This document shows, piece after piece, positions 6,667 through 7,067 of a DNA stretch of 7,067 bases (position 1 is its first letter; each line of letters starts with the position of its first letter). The stretch is from Planctomycetota bacterium. GTDB lineage: Bacteria; Planctomycetota; GCA-002687715; DRQF01. The position numbers and the translations under genes are program-made. The stretch lies in NCBI GenBank assembly GCA_024275615.1, contig JAJRYU010000402.1, positions 1 through 7,067 on the forward strand. The letters run 5' to 3'. Under the pieces are notes generated by a model. That model saw only the letters and a program-made list of their open reading frames with translations, was not told where the DNA came from and did not search any database.

Positions 6667-7067
6667 GTGGAAGATTCCGAATTCAACTTTTCCGAGATCC
6701 AGGCCCATGAGGCTTGGTTGCGGAGCATCGCGTGGAGAGTTCTGGGCAACAGCGCCGACGTCGATGACGTCCTTCAAGATTTTTGGTTAGCAGAGTTAGG
6801 ACGCAGTGAACACGTTGAGCGCAAACGGGCTTGGCTTGGCAAAGTCATTCGAAATTTGTCGATTTCTCGTGCCAGACGCCAAACTCAACAACAAAAACTC
6901 GAGAATCGTGCGGCACGTCAAGAGGAGATTGGTGAGAGTGTTCATGCGGTCGTTGAGAAGATTTCGCTCTATCGCTACCTGCTGGAAATTGTCCTTGAAT
7001 TGGAACAACACTACAGGGAAGTTCTCCTTCTTCGGTTCGCCCGAGGATTCGAGCCAATCGAAATAGC
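6667..7067 (+). CDS. ECF-type RNA polymerase sigma factor (cut by right edge)
   Basis: These are the first 133 codons of a sigma-70-family factor of the extracytoplasmic-function type. It would direct RNA polymerase to a stress or surface-related regulon. Region 2 spans about residues 11-72: EAWLRSIAWRVLGNS, then A30-DVDDVLQDFW-L41, the core-binding and -10 recognition helix, then RAWLGKVIRNLSISRARR (54-71). A charged Gln/Arg/Glu linker follows (72-98). Region 4 begins at about 105, with LLEIVLELEQHYREVLLLRF and FEPIEI, and breaks off before its DNA-recognition helix. The frame is closed upstream by TGA at 6643-6645. GTG 6667 is the only common start codon before region 2; GGGA lies eight bases before it. 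An ECF-like promoter precedes it. No anti-sigma factor is visible; it may lie to the right. Confidence 0.85.
   Translation, partial: MEDSEFNFSEIQAHEAWLRSIAWRVLGNSADVDDVLQDFWLAELGRSEHVERKRAWLGKVIRNLSISRARRQTQQQKLENRAARQEEIGESVHAVVEKISLYRYLLEIVLELEQHYREVLLLRFARGFEPIEI

Noticed and set aside
6314..6790. Plus-strand 158-codon frame
   Set aside because: It overlaps the start of the sigma factor in another frame and has no domain features.

Overview
The window most resembles an accessory stretch of a planctomycete-type chromosome (Planctomycetota or a relative). This is an inference from gene content: a Trx/PDZ selenoprotein of a kind I associate with planctomycetes and verrucomicrobia, a secreted GH78-type alpha-L-rhamnosidase, and an ECF sigma factor with an ADVDDVLQDFW region 2. 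There are no RNA genes, CRISPR arrays, transposases or other clear mobile elements. Base composition looks even across the window.

Left third (1-2369, minus strand): the 5' part of a GH78-type alpha-L-rhamnosidase runs off the left edge (1-938). Upstream of it on the same strand is a gene that simple ORF calling would cut in two at an in-frame TGA (2178-2180). Read through, it gives one 423-residue protein (1098-2369) with a thioredoxin-like domain, a CXXCH motif and two PDZ-type domains. The TGA sits in a redox motif C-V-P-(TGA)-K-N-C and is followed at bacterial-SECIS distance by a small stem-loop with an AGGTT loop, so it is read here as selenocysteine.

Middle (2370-6039): a divergent intergenic region of 370 bases separates the selenoprotein from a plus-strand operon of three overlapping genes. 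They are a GT2 polyprenyl-phosphate sugar synthase-like enzyme, a YbhN/LPG-synthase-type integral membrane protein, and a GT39/ArnT-like integral membrane glycosyltransferase. Together they look like a lipid-linked sugar relay: a sugar is charged onto a polyprenyl phosphate inside the cell and transferred to an acceptor outside. An imperfect two-tier hairpin follows the last stop codon.

Right part (6145-7067): a small minus-strand ORF with weak OmpA-like features faces an ECF sigma factor gene that runs off the right edge. Between them, upstream of the sigma gene, is a sequence shaped like an ECF promoter (TGAAAC, 17 bases, CGTA), which suggests autoregulation. The most noteworthy item is the selenoprotein with its candidate SECIS element.
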